Positions 52,801 to 59,866 of a stretch of DNA of 64,000 bases are shown piece after piece (within the stretch, counting starts at the first letter, position 1; each line of letters starts with the position of its first letter). The DNA is taken from contig NZ_LT985196.1 in the NCBI RefSeq assembly GCF_900289115.1, forward strand, positions 332,439-396,438. Reading direction: 5' to 3'. Position numbers and translations under genes: made by a program. The notes under the pieces are model-generated. The model saw only the letters and a program-made list of their open reading frames with translations, was not told the origin of the DNA and ran no database searches. Source of the stretch: Janibacter massiliensis. Lineage in GTDB: Bacteria; Actinomycetota; Actinomycetes; Actinomycetales; Dermatophilaceae.

Positions 52801-53352
52801 GTGCTGATCCTCGGAGCTCTCCTCGTCCTGCTCGCGCTGGCCTTCGCCGCCTTCCTCGTCCTCGGCAGTCGCGGCAGCGACCAGCTCGTCGACCTCACTC
52901 TCGGCGGCCAGACGTTGAGCCTGTCCCCGCTCGCGCTCGTCGTGGCCTCGCTCGCGACGATGGCGGTCCTGTGGCTCGGCACGATGCTCGTCCGCCTCGC
53001 CCTCGCGTCGCGGGCGAAGAAGCGCCGTCAGCGCAAGGAGGAGGAGCGCGCCGCCCGCGAGCGCCTCATGGCCCGTGAGGACGAGCGGATCCGCGAGATC
53101 GAGGAGCGGGAGCGGGCCCTGGAGGAGCAGCGGGTCTCGACGGAGATCGCCCGCGAGCGCGCCGAGGCCGCCGAGCGCGAGGCCGAGGAGCTGCGGCGCT
53201 CGCAGAGCGCGCCGATCTACGACGGGGGTCCGACCGCCGCGTCCGAGCGGCGTGAGGGTGTGACGACCGAGCGGGTCGACGTCGCCCCCGAGCCGCGGTA
53301 CGTCGACCGCCACGACATCGACCCGGACGGGACGGGCGCCACCCGCGCCTGA
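52801..53352 (+). CDS. Two-pass membrane protein with coiled-coil tail
   Basis: 183 residues from GTG 52801. Two transmembrane segments (about 3-20 and 42-65) are followed by a long charged coiled coil (KKRRQRKEEERAARERLMA ... EREAEELRRS, about residues 70-140) and a disordered acidic tail. Resembles LapA-like small scaffold proteins only in outline. No enzymatic motif. It lies between the helicase and the convergent tad genes (15-bp gap). Confidence 0.65.
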   Translation: MLILGALLVLLALAFAAFLVLGSRGSDQLVDLTLGGQTLSLSPLALVVASLATMAVLWLGTMLVRLALASRAKKRRQRKEEERAARERLMAREDERIREIEERERALEEQRVSTEIARERAEAAEREAEELRRSQSAPIYDGGPTAASERREGVTTERVDVAPEPRYVDRHDIDPDGTGATRA

Positions 53353-53367
53353 TCGAACCGTCCGCGG

Positions 53368-53718
53368 TTACCCCGTCGGCCCCGCACGGGCAACCGCGGA
53401 CGCGGGGCCCACGTCGGCCGGGACGATCGGCGTGAACGGCACGGTGACCGTCGCCCGGAAGACGCCCCCGCCCTCGTCGACACACGTCGTCAGCTCCCCG
53501 CCGTTGGCCCGGGCGGTCTCGGCGCCGACCACACAGCCGTCTGCCCCAGACCGCGCCGCCGTCGCGGCGGCCAGCGCGCCGAGGTCCGCGGCTGCCTGGG
53601 CGCGGCGGGACGTCGCGACCGCGTCGAGCACCGTCAGCGCCCCGACGAGCACGGCGACGAGCACCCCGATCCCGGCGACGACGAGGACGGTTGCGGACCC
53701 TCGCTCGTCAGCGAGCAC
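53368..53718 (-). CDS. TadE-like protein lacking the prepilin Glu5 (Rv3654c type)
   Basis: 116 residues from GTG 53718. DERG-SATVLVVAGIGVLVAVLVGAL looks like a class III signal and hydrophobic segment, but position +5 is Leu, not Glu, so it is probably not processed as a pilin. AQAAADLGALAAA resembles the helical segment of TadE/TadG proteins. Two Cys (DGCVVG, TTCVDEG) could form a disulfide. It overlaps the upstream TadE gene by 11 nt. In Mtb the matching gene is Rv3654c (recalled). Confidence 0.75.
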   Translation of the reverse strand: MLADERGSATVLVVAGIGVLVAVLVGALTVLDAVATSRRAQAAADLGALAAATAARSGADGCVVGAETARANGGELTTCVDEGGGVFRATVTVPFTPIVPADVGPASAVARAGPTG

Positions 53719-54094
53719 CGGGCACCTCGGTCGACTCGGTGACCGCGGTCGACGTCGAGCTCGGTCCCGGCACCCCGATCGCGCGCAGCGCCGGTGACCC
53801 CGGGGCGGTCACGGTGACCCGAACCGCCGGCAGGCCGGCGACCGTCGTCGCAACGGTGTCGACCGACGCACCCTGCGGCGCCTGGGCGACCGCGGCCGCG
53901 CGGGCCGTCCCGGCGTGCTCTCCCCGGGCGAGCACGCGCGCCGAGGTGCGGGCCGCGTCAGCGCACCGGATCGTGTCGATCCCGTGCCCGACCGCTGCGA
54001 GCGCGAGCAGCAGCACCGCGACGAGCGCGGGGATGGCGACCGCGAGCTCGGCCGTCACCATCCCCGCGTCGCCGCCACGAAGGGGGTGGCTCAT
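53708..54094 (-). CDS. TadE-type minor pseudopilin
   Basis: 128 residues from ATG 54094. GGDAG-MVTAELAVAIPALVAVLL fits a type IVb prepilin: cleavage after Gly, Glu at +5, then a hydrophobic helix. The Ala-rich, secreted rest has one conserved Cys (DTIRCADAARTSARVLARGE). Minor pilin of the Tad/Flp system, Rv3655c position (recalled). One base separates its start from the DUF4244 stop. Confidence 0.83.
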   Translation of the reverse strand: MSHPLRGGDAGMVTAELAVAIPALVAVLLLALAAVGHGIDTIRCADAARTSARVLARGEHAGTARAAAVAQAPQGASVDTVATTVAGLPAVRVTVTAPGSPALRAIGVPGPSSTSTAVTESTEVPGAR

Positions 54095-54095
54095 C

Positions 54096-54287
54096 TCAGC
54101 GCTGGGCGAGCGCGTCGGTGATGATCCCCGACAGGGCGGACTGCACCGGACCCGACTTGACGACGAGCATGAGCACGAGCGCGAACGCCACCGCGGCGAG
54201 CGTGCCGACCGCGTACTCCGCGGTCGTCATCCCGGCCTCGGCGGCCTCCTGCACGTGCCGCCAGCGGCGCACGAGGTAGTTCTTCAC
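54096..54287 (-). CDS. DUF4244 protein, probable Flp major pilin
   Basis: 63 residues from GTG 54287 (GGAGG 5 nt upstream); longer starts up to 54374 lack a ribosome site. EAAEAG-MTTAEYAVGTLAAVAFALVLMLVV matches the Flp rule G/x4-E-Y with Glu +5 and Tyr +6, followed by one hydrophobic helix. Size and motif are those of Flp pilins, so I infer it is the structural pilin of the tad locus (Rv3656c position). Processing needs a prepilin peptidase not found in this window. Confidence 0.8.
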   Translation of the reverse strand: MKNYLVRRWRHVQEAAEAGMTTAEYAVGTLAAVAFALVLMLVVKSGPVQSALSGIITDALAQR

Positions 54288-54379
54288 GTGGTCCTCCTTC
54301 GACGAGGGTGACCGGTCGTCACCCGTTCGCCGACCACGCTCCCGGCCCGTCGCCGTCGGGAACACCACCGTCACCGCCC

Positions 54380-54419
54380 CTGTGGACGGAGGTGGCGGCG
54401 GGCCAGCCGCTGTGGACGT
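54380..54419. promoter_or_regulatory. Paired CTGTGGAC boxes upstream of the pilin gene
   Basis: CTGTGGACG at 54380 and again at 54410, exactly 30 bp apart, about 93-132 bp before the DUF4244 start (minus strand reads GTCCACAG twice). The same pair with 29-bp spacing precedes cpaE at 58679. The gap 54288-54446 has no gene. Confidence 0.5.
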
Positions 54420-54446
54420 CGCTGCGCGCCAGATCCGTGCGATGGC

Positions 54447-55142
54447 TCAGACGATGCGCAGGGCCGACCACGCCCACCACGTCGACAGCGCGAGGACGAC
54501 GAGGAAGGAGAGGTTCCACAGCAGGCGCGGGATCCCCGTGAGCCTGGCGAGGACCGCCGGGTCGCTCGTGCGGGATCGATCGCCCAGGACGGCTGCGAGG
54601 TGCCGCCACGCCCCGACGAGCAGCACCAGCCCGACGCCGACGAGCAGCCGGGCCTGGAGCGAGTCCGAGCGCCACCACCACGCCGATCCGACGGCCGCGA
54701 GGAGGGAGACGGTGACGACGGCCGTGAGTGCCGAGCGCGCCCGGACGAGGGCGACGAGAAGGACCGGCAGGGCGAGCGCGAGAACCGGGGCCGCCCATCC
54801 GCGACCGGCGGCGACGATGACCGCGGCCCCGACGACGGCCGGCGCGGGGTACCCCGCCCACGTCGTCGCGACGCGCCCGGCACCCTTCGCCGGGCCGACC
54901 GTGACGGCGTGCCCCGACATGTCGCCGTTGACGACGAAGCCGGTGAACCGCCGACCGCACAGGACGCCCACGAGCGCATGACCGAGCTCGTGGACGAGCG
55001 TGACGAGGAGCCTGACGAGCGACCACACGTACGGGGCCAGCACGACGAAGCCGACGACGGCGAGCAGGACGAGGAGCTGGACGGCCTCGAGCGGGACGGG
55101 GTCGGTCGGCGTGACGCGGCGGATCAGGTCGGTGGCGTCCAC
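54447..55142 (-). CDS. M50-family membrane metalloprotease
   Basis: 231 residues from GTG 55142. The zinc motif HELGH is at residues 51-55 inside a membrane segment (VRLLVTLVHELGHALVG), followed by RRFTGFVVNGDMSGH and five or so more transmembrane helices. M50B-type intramembrane protease fold; no PDZ domain. It interrupts the tad locus together with the lipoprotein gene 4 bp upstream. A role in trimming envelope or pilin-related proteins is speculation from position only. Confidence 0.8.
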   Translation of the reverse strand: MDATDLIRRVTPTDPVPLEAVQLLVLLAVVGFVVLAPYVWSLVRLLVTLVHELGHALVGVLCGRRFTGFVVNGDMSGHAVTVGPAKGAGRVATTWAGYPAPAVVGAAVIVAAGRGWAAPVLALALPVLLVALVRARSALTAVVTVSLLAAVGSAWWWRSDSLQARLLVGVGLVLLVGAWRHLAAVLGDRSRTSDPAVLARLTGIPRLLWNLSFLVVLALSTWWAWSALRIV

Positions 55143-55146
55143 CGGG

Positions 55147-55542
55147 TCAGCCCCCGACGACGCGCCACTGGCCCTTGATCTTCTTCACCCCGATGTCGTG
55201 AACCCGCCCGTCGTTGGCCTTGACCTGGACCGTCCCGGTGCCTGCGTCCTCGTCGATGTCCGAGCCGGCGACCTCGAGCTCGCCCGAGACGTCGCGGAAG
55301 AACTGCTCGTCGTCGCCGACGGACCTCTCCATGGCGTTCTCGCAGGACCCGGCCTCCTTGTCGAAGAGGTCCTTCAGACCCGGGTCGATCCGCTCGCACA
55401 CGCCCTCCCAGTCCTTGCCCTGCAGCGCGGTGTGGAACTCGACGACGGCCCGCTCGGCATCGTTCTGGGGACCGTCCTGTCCGCACGCCCCGAGGCCGAG
55501 GGCGACGACGGCGGCAAGGGCGAGGGAGACGGCGGTGCGCAT
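55147..55542 (-). CDS. DUF4878-like lipoprotein
   Basis: 131 residues from ATG 55542 (GAAGGA upstream). Lipobox VALGLGACG. The mature part (DAERAVVEFHTALQGKDWEGVCERIDP ... GVKKIKGQWRVVGG) has the same pattern as the two proteins at 47.1-48.4 kb: helix, two Cys, then K-I-K/D-G-x-W-R/K at the end. So it is a third member of that family, lipid-anchored in place of transmembrane. It lies 4 bp from the M50 gene and is likely co-transcribed with it. Confidence 0.72.
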   Translation of the reverse strand: MRTAVSLALAAVVALGLGACGQDGPQNDAERAVVEFHTALQGKDWEGVCERIDPGLKDLFDKEAGSCENAMERSVGDDEQFFRDVSGELEVAGSDIDEDAGTGTVQVKANDGRVHDIGVKKIKGQWRVVGG

Positions 55543-55616
55543 GCGGGTCCTTCTCGGGTGGGAGGCGAAGCGGAACGCCGGGTGCACGGCGCAAGAACCA
55601 GCCTACGGAGCGTGCC

Positions 55617-56195
55617 TCACGATCCGCTGAGCGCCCGACCCGCCAGGGCCGCGACGACCGGCACGACGGCGGTGCACACGAAGGCCGGGAGGAAGAGCAG
55701 CCCCAGCGGCACGACGAGCATGACCCCGGCCTTCGCCGCGGCAGCCTCCTGGCGGCGGCGGGCATCCTCCCGGATGCGGGCCGCCGCGCCCAGGACCGCG
55801 GCGGCGGGCGGCGCCCCCGTGCGGTGCGCGACGGTGAGCGCGAGCGCCGCCGGGCGCCACACGGGATGGGCGTAGGCCCACGCCTCCTCGGGGGTCCGGT
55901 CCCACCGCATCGCCGCCGCGACGACCCGCAGCTGCCGCCCGGCCACTCCCCCGGCGACGTCCGCGGTCTCCTCGATCGCCTCGGCCGTGCCGCGCCCCGC
56001 CCGCAGCGCGACGGCCAGGAGGACGAGCGCATCGGCGCAGTCCTCGACGACGAGGTCGTCCCGCGGTTCGGCCCGTCGTTCACCCCCGGCCTCGGTCGTC
56101 GCCCGGTCACGCATCGACAGCGACCGGAACCCACCCCCGCGCCGGGTGGGCCACAGGGCGACGGCGGCGGCAAGCAGGACGAGCACGAGGATCAC
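55617..56195 (-). CDS. TadC-type inner-membrane platform protein
   Basis: 192 residues from GTG 56195. T2SSF-type domain: two N-terminal elements (VILVLVLLAAAVALWP), a helical region with CADALVLLAVALRAGRGTAEAIEETA and PEEAWAYAHPVWRPAALALTVAHRTGAP, and two C-terminal transmembrane segments ending ALAGRALSGS. Short relative to classical TadC but full for actinobacteria. GTGA overlap with tadB. Confidence 0.82.
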   Translation of the reverse strand: MILVLVLLAAAVALWPTRRGGGFRSLSMRDRATTEAGGERRAEPRDDLVVEDCADALVLLAVALRAGRGTAEAIEETADVAGGVAGRQLRVVAAAMRWDRTPEEAWAYAHPVWRPAALALTVAHRTGAPPAAAVLGAAARIREDARRRQEAAAAKAGVMLVVPLGLLFLPAFVCTAVVPVVAALAGRALSGS

Positions 56196-56884
56196 GAGGC
56201 CACCTCGACCACCGGCGGGCGGACGGCCCGCGCGAGCAGCCACTGGCCCACGACCCAGCCGCTCGCGGCGAGCGCGACCCCGAGCCCCGTCACGAGGAGG
56301 ACGACCGGGTTGCCCGTGTAGGCCTCGAGCGGGTCGAGCCCCAGGAGGAGGGTGACCCCGGGGCCGAGCGCGGGCAGGCAGCACAGGAGCGTCATCGTGG
56401 CCCGCGACCCGGCCGTCTCCGCGTCGAGCCGGGCCCGGGCGGCCTCGGCCGACCGGAGGGCCTCGGCGACGGTCGCCACGGCGTCCGCGACCGGCGCCCC
56501 CGTCCGTTCGCTCAGCTCCCACGCGTCGGCGAGCAGCCGCACCCGGGGTTCGAGCCGCGCCACGCGCTGCAGCTCGCGCCCGAGCCCGAGCGACCCGCCC
56601 CGCTCGGCGACGGCCGCGAGCTCGGCCCACCACGGCGGCGGGTCCTGCAGGTCCGGCCAGCCGTCGACGACGACGCGCAGCGCGGCCGACGGGGTGAGCC
56701 CTGCGGACAGCGTGAGCGCGAGCACCTCGACGACGGAGGCGAGGTCGGGGCCCTGCTCGCGGCGTCGGCGCAGCCGCTCCCCGACCCACGCGGACGGGGA
56801 CCGGCCGGCCTGCGACGGCAGGAGGCGCCGGCGTCCCGGCCACAGGGCGACCGCCGCCGCGAGGCAGAGGAGGACCCACGTCAT
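56192..56884 (-). CDS. TadB-type inner-membrane platform protein
   Basis: 230 residues from ATG 56884. An N-terminal transmembrane segment is followed by the T2SSF domain (VLALTLSAGLTPSAALRVVVDGWP, DAWELSERTGAPVADAVATVAEALRS) and two C-terminal transmembrane helices. It forms the pilus-assembly platform with TadC. ATGA overlap with tadA. Confidence 0.85.
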   Translation of the reverse strand: MTWVLLCLAAAVALWPGRRRLLPSQAGRSPSAWVGERLRRRREQGPDLASVVEVLALTLSAGLTPSAALRVVVDGWPDLQDPPPWWAELAAVAERGGSLGLGRELQRVARLEPRVRLLADAWELSERTGAPVADAVATVAEALRSAEAARARLDAETAGSRATMTLLCCLPALGPGVTLLLGLDPLEAYTGNPVVLLVTGLGVALAASGWVVGQWLLARAVRPPVVEVAS

Positions 56885-57942
56885 GCGACACCACCGAGTG
56901 GCTCGATCGCCTCGACCACCCGCCCGCCCGGCCCGCGTCGCAGGTGGACCACCCACTCGATCGCGCTGCGCAGCTGCGTCGCGACCGCGTGGGCGTCCAT
57001 CCCGGCCAGCGCCCCGAGCGCCTCGAAGCGCGCGGGCACGTCGGCGGCCCGGTTGGCGTGGAGCGTGCCGCACCCACCGTCGTGGCCGGTGTTCAGGGCC
57101 AGGAGCAGCTCGCGGACCTCGGCCCCGCGCACCTCGCCGACGACGAGCCGGTCGGGCCGCATCCGCAGCGCCTGCCGCACGAGGTCGACGAGATCGACCC
57201 GCCCGACGCCCTCGACGTTCGCCTGGCGCGCCTGGAGCCGCACGGTGTGCGGGTGGTCGACGGCGATCTCGGCGACGTCCTCGACGACGAGGACCCGCTC
57301 GGACGCGGGGACGAGCGCGAGCATCGCCGCGAGCAGCGTCGTCTTGCCCGTCCCGGTCCCACCGGTGACGACGAACGATCGGCGGGCGCGGACGATGTCC
57401 TCCAGCCGGTCGCGCTGCCCGGGGGTCATCATCCCGCTGGCCGCGAGGTCGGCCAGGGTGCGGGCCATCCGGCGGGGGATCCGCAACGACACGTGCGCTC
57501 CGTCCCCGGCGAGCGGCGGGAGGATCGCGTGCAGCCGGACCCCGCCGTCGAGGAGGCCGTCGACCCAGGGCTGCCCCTCGTCGAGGCGCCGACCGGCCAG
57601 GCCTGCGAGCCGCACCGCGAGCCGGCGCACCGCCTCCGGGCCGTCGAGGTCGTGCTCGACCGACCGCTGGACACCGCGCCCGCGATCGACCCAGACCCGG
57701 CCGTCGCCGTTGACGAGCACGTCGGTCACGGCGTCGTCGCCGACGAGCGGAGCGAGGGGGCCCAGGCCGACGAGGTCGTCGGCGAGACGGACGGCCGTCG
57801 CCAGCGTCCCCGTCTCACCCAGCCTCGCTCGGTCCGCCGCGGCCACGTCCTGGAGCACCCGGGTGGCGGGGGTGGTCCCGGCCCGGATCCGTTCCTCGAT
57901 GGCGCCGTCGATCCCCCGCGCGGATCGCGGTCGCCCCGTCAC
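56881..57942 (-). CDS. tadA: TadA/CpaF-type secretion ATPase
   Basis: 353 residues from GTG 57942. N-terminal domain with DDAVTDVLVNGDGRVWVDRG. Walker A VVTGGTGTGKTT is about residue 190, Asp box VLVVEDVAEI, Walker B RLVVGEVRGAEV and the His box with TGHDGGCGTLHAN. It powers pilus assembly or secretion. GTGA overlap with cpaE. Compact for the family, as in Rv3659c. Confidence 0.93.
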   Translation of the reverse strand: MTGRPRSARGIDGAIEERIRAGTTPATRVLQDVAAADRARLGETGTLATAVRLADDLVGLGPLAPLVGDDAVTDVLVNGDGRVWVDRGRGVQRSVEHDLDGPEAVRRLAVRLAGLAGRRLDEGQPWVDGLLDGGVRLHAILPPLAGDGAHVSLRIPRRMARTLADLAASGMMTPGQRDRLEDIVRARRSFVVTGGTGTGKTTLLAAMLALVPASERVLVVEDVAEIAVDHPHTVRLQARQANVEGVGRVDLVDLVRQALRMRPDRLVVGEVRGAEVRELLLALNTGHDGGCGTLHANRAADVPARFEALGALAGMDAHAVATQLRSAIEWVVHLRRGPGGRVVEAIEPLGGVA

Positions 57943-58628
57943 GAGGCCACCGCCCGGTGCCCCGGCTCCACGACCGAATCGAGGACCCGGTCGGCCACGC
58001 GGGCGAGCGAGCCAGCGGTCCCGGGCCAGCGACCGGCGGCCTCGTCGACGGGGAAGCGCGGGACGTCCGGGAGGTGGGCGGCCAGGGGCAGCCCCAGGTG
58101 GGCCGCGACGACCTCGGCGAGGTCCTCGTCCCGGCGCGGCCCCCGCGTGACGAGGACGGGCAACCCCTCGTCGGCGGGCCACCCGAGGACGACCCGGTCG
58201 GCATCGGCCACCCGTCTCGGGGACACCCCCGCGACGAGCACCGTCGAGGCGTCGGCGTCGGGCCCGCCGGGACCGGGGCCGTCGACGACGACCACGTCGG
58301 CGACCTCCGTGATCGCGGCGAGCACCGCGCGGTGGACGGCCTCGGGAACGCGCGCGCCGGAGACGTCCCCGGCCAGGACCGGGCACTCGTCCTTCGGCAG
58401 GCCCGCTGCGAGGAGCCGGCCGTCGACCGCGCCGTCGAGGTCGGTCAGGTCCGACCAGCGGTAGCCGTCCTCGTGCTCGATGCCGCAGGTAACGTCGAGC
58501 GCCCCGAGGGGGTCGCCGTCGACGAGGACGGTCCGCAGTCGGCGACGCGCCGCGCGGGCGGCGAGCGCGGCGGCGAGGACCGACGCGCCAAGGCCTCCGG
58601 AGGCGCCGGTGACATGGATGGCGGGCAT
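57939..58628 (-). CDS. CpaE/TadZ-like (Ssd-type) septum-site protein with degenerate P-loop
   Basis: 229 residues from ATG 58628. MinD/ParA-like ATPase fold: IHVTGASGGLGASVLAAALA replaces the KGGxGKT deviant Walker A, with no Lys, and VLVDGDPLGALDVT and VVVVDGPGPGGPDAD follow. TadZ/CpaE proteins localise the Tad machine; the M. tuberculosis relative Ssd (Rv3660c) affects septation. The lost Lys suggests weak or no ATP hydrolysis. It starts the tad unit. Shorter than Ssd, lacking an N-terminal receiver-like part. Confidence 0.82.
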   Translation of the reverse strand: MPAIHVTGASGGLGASVLAAALAARAARRRLRTVLVDGDPLGALDVTCGIEHEDGYRWSDLTDLDGAVDGRLLAAGLPKDECPVLAGDVSGARVPEAVHRAVLAAITEVADVVVVDGPGPGGPDADASTVLVAGVSPRRVADADRVVLGWPADEGLPVLVTRGPRRDEDLAEVVAAHLGLPLAAHLPDVPRFPVDEAAGRWPGTAGSLARVADRVLDSVVEPGHRAVAS

Positions 58629-58678
58629 GCGCCGAGTCCACCCCGGGGGGTCGGCGCCCAGCCATCCCCGGCGCCCGC

Positions 58679-58716
58679 CTGTGGACGACGCCCCGGCGCG
58701 GGCTGCGCTGTGGACA
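58679..58716. promoter_or_regulatory. Paired CTGTGGAC boxes upstream of cpaE
   Basis: CTGTGGAC at 58679 and 58708, 29 bp apart, about 50-88 bp before the cpaE start. Same core, orientation and nearly the same spacing as at 54380-54419. The gene-free stretch is 58629-58934 (306 bp), which also holds the two hairpins listed next; I see no coding sequence in it. Confidence 0.5.
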
Positions 58717-58745
58717 CCGGCGCCGGAACTGCTCGCGGGAACGGG

Positions 58746-58784
58746 GACGGCCCCGGTCCTGGGGGGGAGTGGACCGGGGCCGTC
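58746..58784 (-). terminator. 14-bp perfect hairpin downstream of the Fic-like gene
   Basis: GACGGCCCCGGTCC (58746-58759) and GGACCGGGGCCGTC (58771-58784), G-rich 11-nt loop. The strongest stem in the window, 151 nt past the Fic-like stop. With the second hairpin just next to it, a tandem terminator protecting the tad promoter is likely. Confidence 0.55.
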
Positions 58785-58786
58785 GA

Positions 58787-58819
58787 CGTCGGGGTTCGAG
58801 GGGGGGAGGAGCCCCGACG
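58787..58819 (-). terminator. Second hairpin downstream of the Fic-like gene
   Basis: CGTCGGGG (58787-58794) and CCCCGACG (58812-58819) round a purine-rich 17-nt loop containing GAGGGGGGGAGGAG. Two bases separate it from the 14-bp hairpin. Confidence 0.4.
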
Positions 58820-58934
58820 CCGTCGCTCGACCCGCAGGGAGCGACGGCGCAATCGTGTGCCATGCGACCCACCCAGCGCAAGTGTGGAATCCGCGCCGCC
58901 GCCGTACCGCAGGACGCCGGCGCAGCCGTGCCGC

Positions 58935-59792
58935 CTACCCCAGCCGACCTGCGAGAACGGCGTCGGCGATGCCCTGGCCCTCGAGCGCGCCCGCGACGAC
59001 CGCGTCACCGCAGTGGGTGAGCCACAGCACGAGCCCGTCGGGGCCTCCGGTCGCGTACGCGGTGAGCGCCCCGAGGTAGGCGGTCCCACCCTGCGCCCCG
59101 TGGCCCGCCTCCGGCACGACGACGGCGGTCGGGTCGAGCCCCCCGGCCTGGATGATCGCCCGTTCCATCGCCCGGGCGACGACGCCGTTGCCCCGGGTGA
59201 ACGGGCGGACGGCCGCAACCTCGGCGTGGACGATCGCCGCGACGACGAGGGTCGGGATCCGCCCGTGGGCCGCGACGACCCGGGTCAGCGCGTCGAGCCG
59301 CGCGCGCATCTCGCTCACCTCGGGCGCGGGACCGAGGTCGACGAGCTCGCCGCACTCCTCGCCGGGGTTCCGGGGCCGTCCGAGCTGCGCCGGATCCTCG
59401 ACGAGGTCGGCCGCCGCCGCCAGGTGCAGGCGGGCCAGCGCTTGCAGCGGCGCCGCGAGGACGACGGACCGCACGTGCTCAGCCTCGCTCGTCGCGGTGA
59501 CGGCACCGCGCAGCACCCGCTCGCCCGGGTCGGGGTCTGGCGACCAGTGCCGCGCCCCGCACGCGAGATCACGGACGATGTCGGCCGAGCTGCGCGCGCC
59601 GTCCAGCTCGGCGCTCGCCCACGCCCCCCGGACCCGCGACTCCGCGGCCGCCTCGGGGATCCGCCGGCGCAGCGCCTGGTGCCACCGCAGCCGGGTGCAC
59701 GCCTCGCGAGAGTCGTCGACCGCCGTGACGACGGCCGGCAGGGCGGCGATCTGCGAGAGGGCGTCGACGACGGGGTCCGGTTTCGAGCTCAC
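58935..59792 (-). CDS. Fic-domain-like protein with degenerate motif
   Basis: 285 residues from GTG 59792. GAWASAELDGARSS near residue 70 resembles the S/TxxxE(G/N) inhibitory helix of Fic proteins. The core reads HAEVAAVRPFTRGNGVVARAMER where AMP-transferring Fic enzymes have HPFxDGNGRxxR: the catalytic His is replaced by Arg and the acidic residue by Arg, while GNG and the last Arg remain. It is therefore likely not a standard AMPylator. M. tuberculosis Rv3641c, near this locus, is a related protein (recalled). Divergent from the LytS gene. Confidence 0.7.
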   Translation of the reverse strand: MSSKPDPVVDALSQIAALPAVVTAVDDSREACTRLRWHQALRRRIPEAAAESRVRGAWASAELDGARSSADIVRDLACGARHWSPDPDPGERVLRGAVTATSEAEHVRSVVLAAPLQALARLHLAAAADLVEDPAQLGRPRNPGEECGELVDLGPAPEVSEMRARLDALTRVVAAHGRIPTLVVAAIVHAEVAAVRPFTRGNGVVARAMERAIIQAGGLDPTAVVVPEAGHGAQGGTAYLGALTAYATGGPDGLVLWLTHCGDAVVAGALEGQGIADAVLAGRLG

Positions 59793-59866
59793 GCGCAGAG
59801 CGTAGGTGGGCCCTGCGCCCGGCCCGCCACGGCACGGGGAGCCGCGCACCCGGCTAGCGTGCCCGG

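Noticed and set aside
58769..59020. Small 83-codon plus-strand frame in the gap before the Fic-like gene
   Set aside because: Overlaps the hairpins and the antisense of the Fic-like gene end; no ribosome site and Arg/Gly-rich shadow composition.
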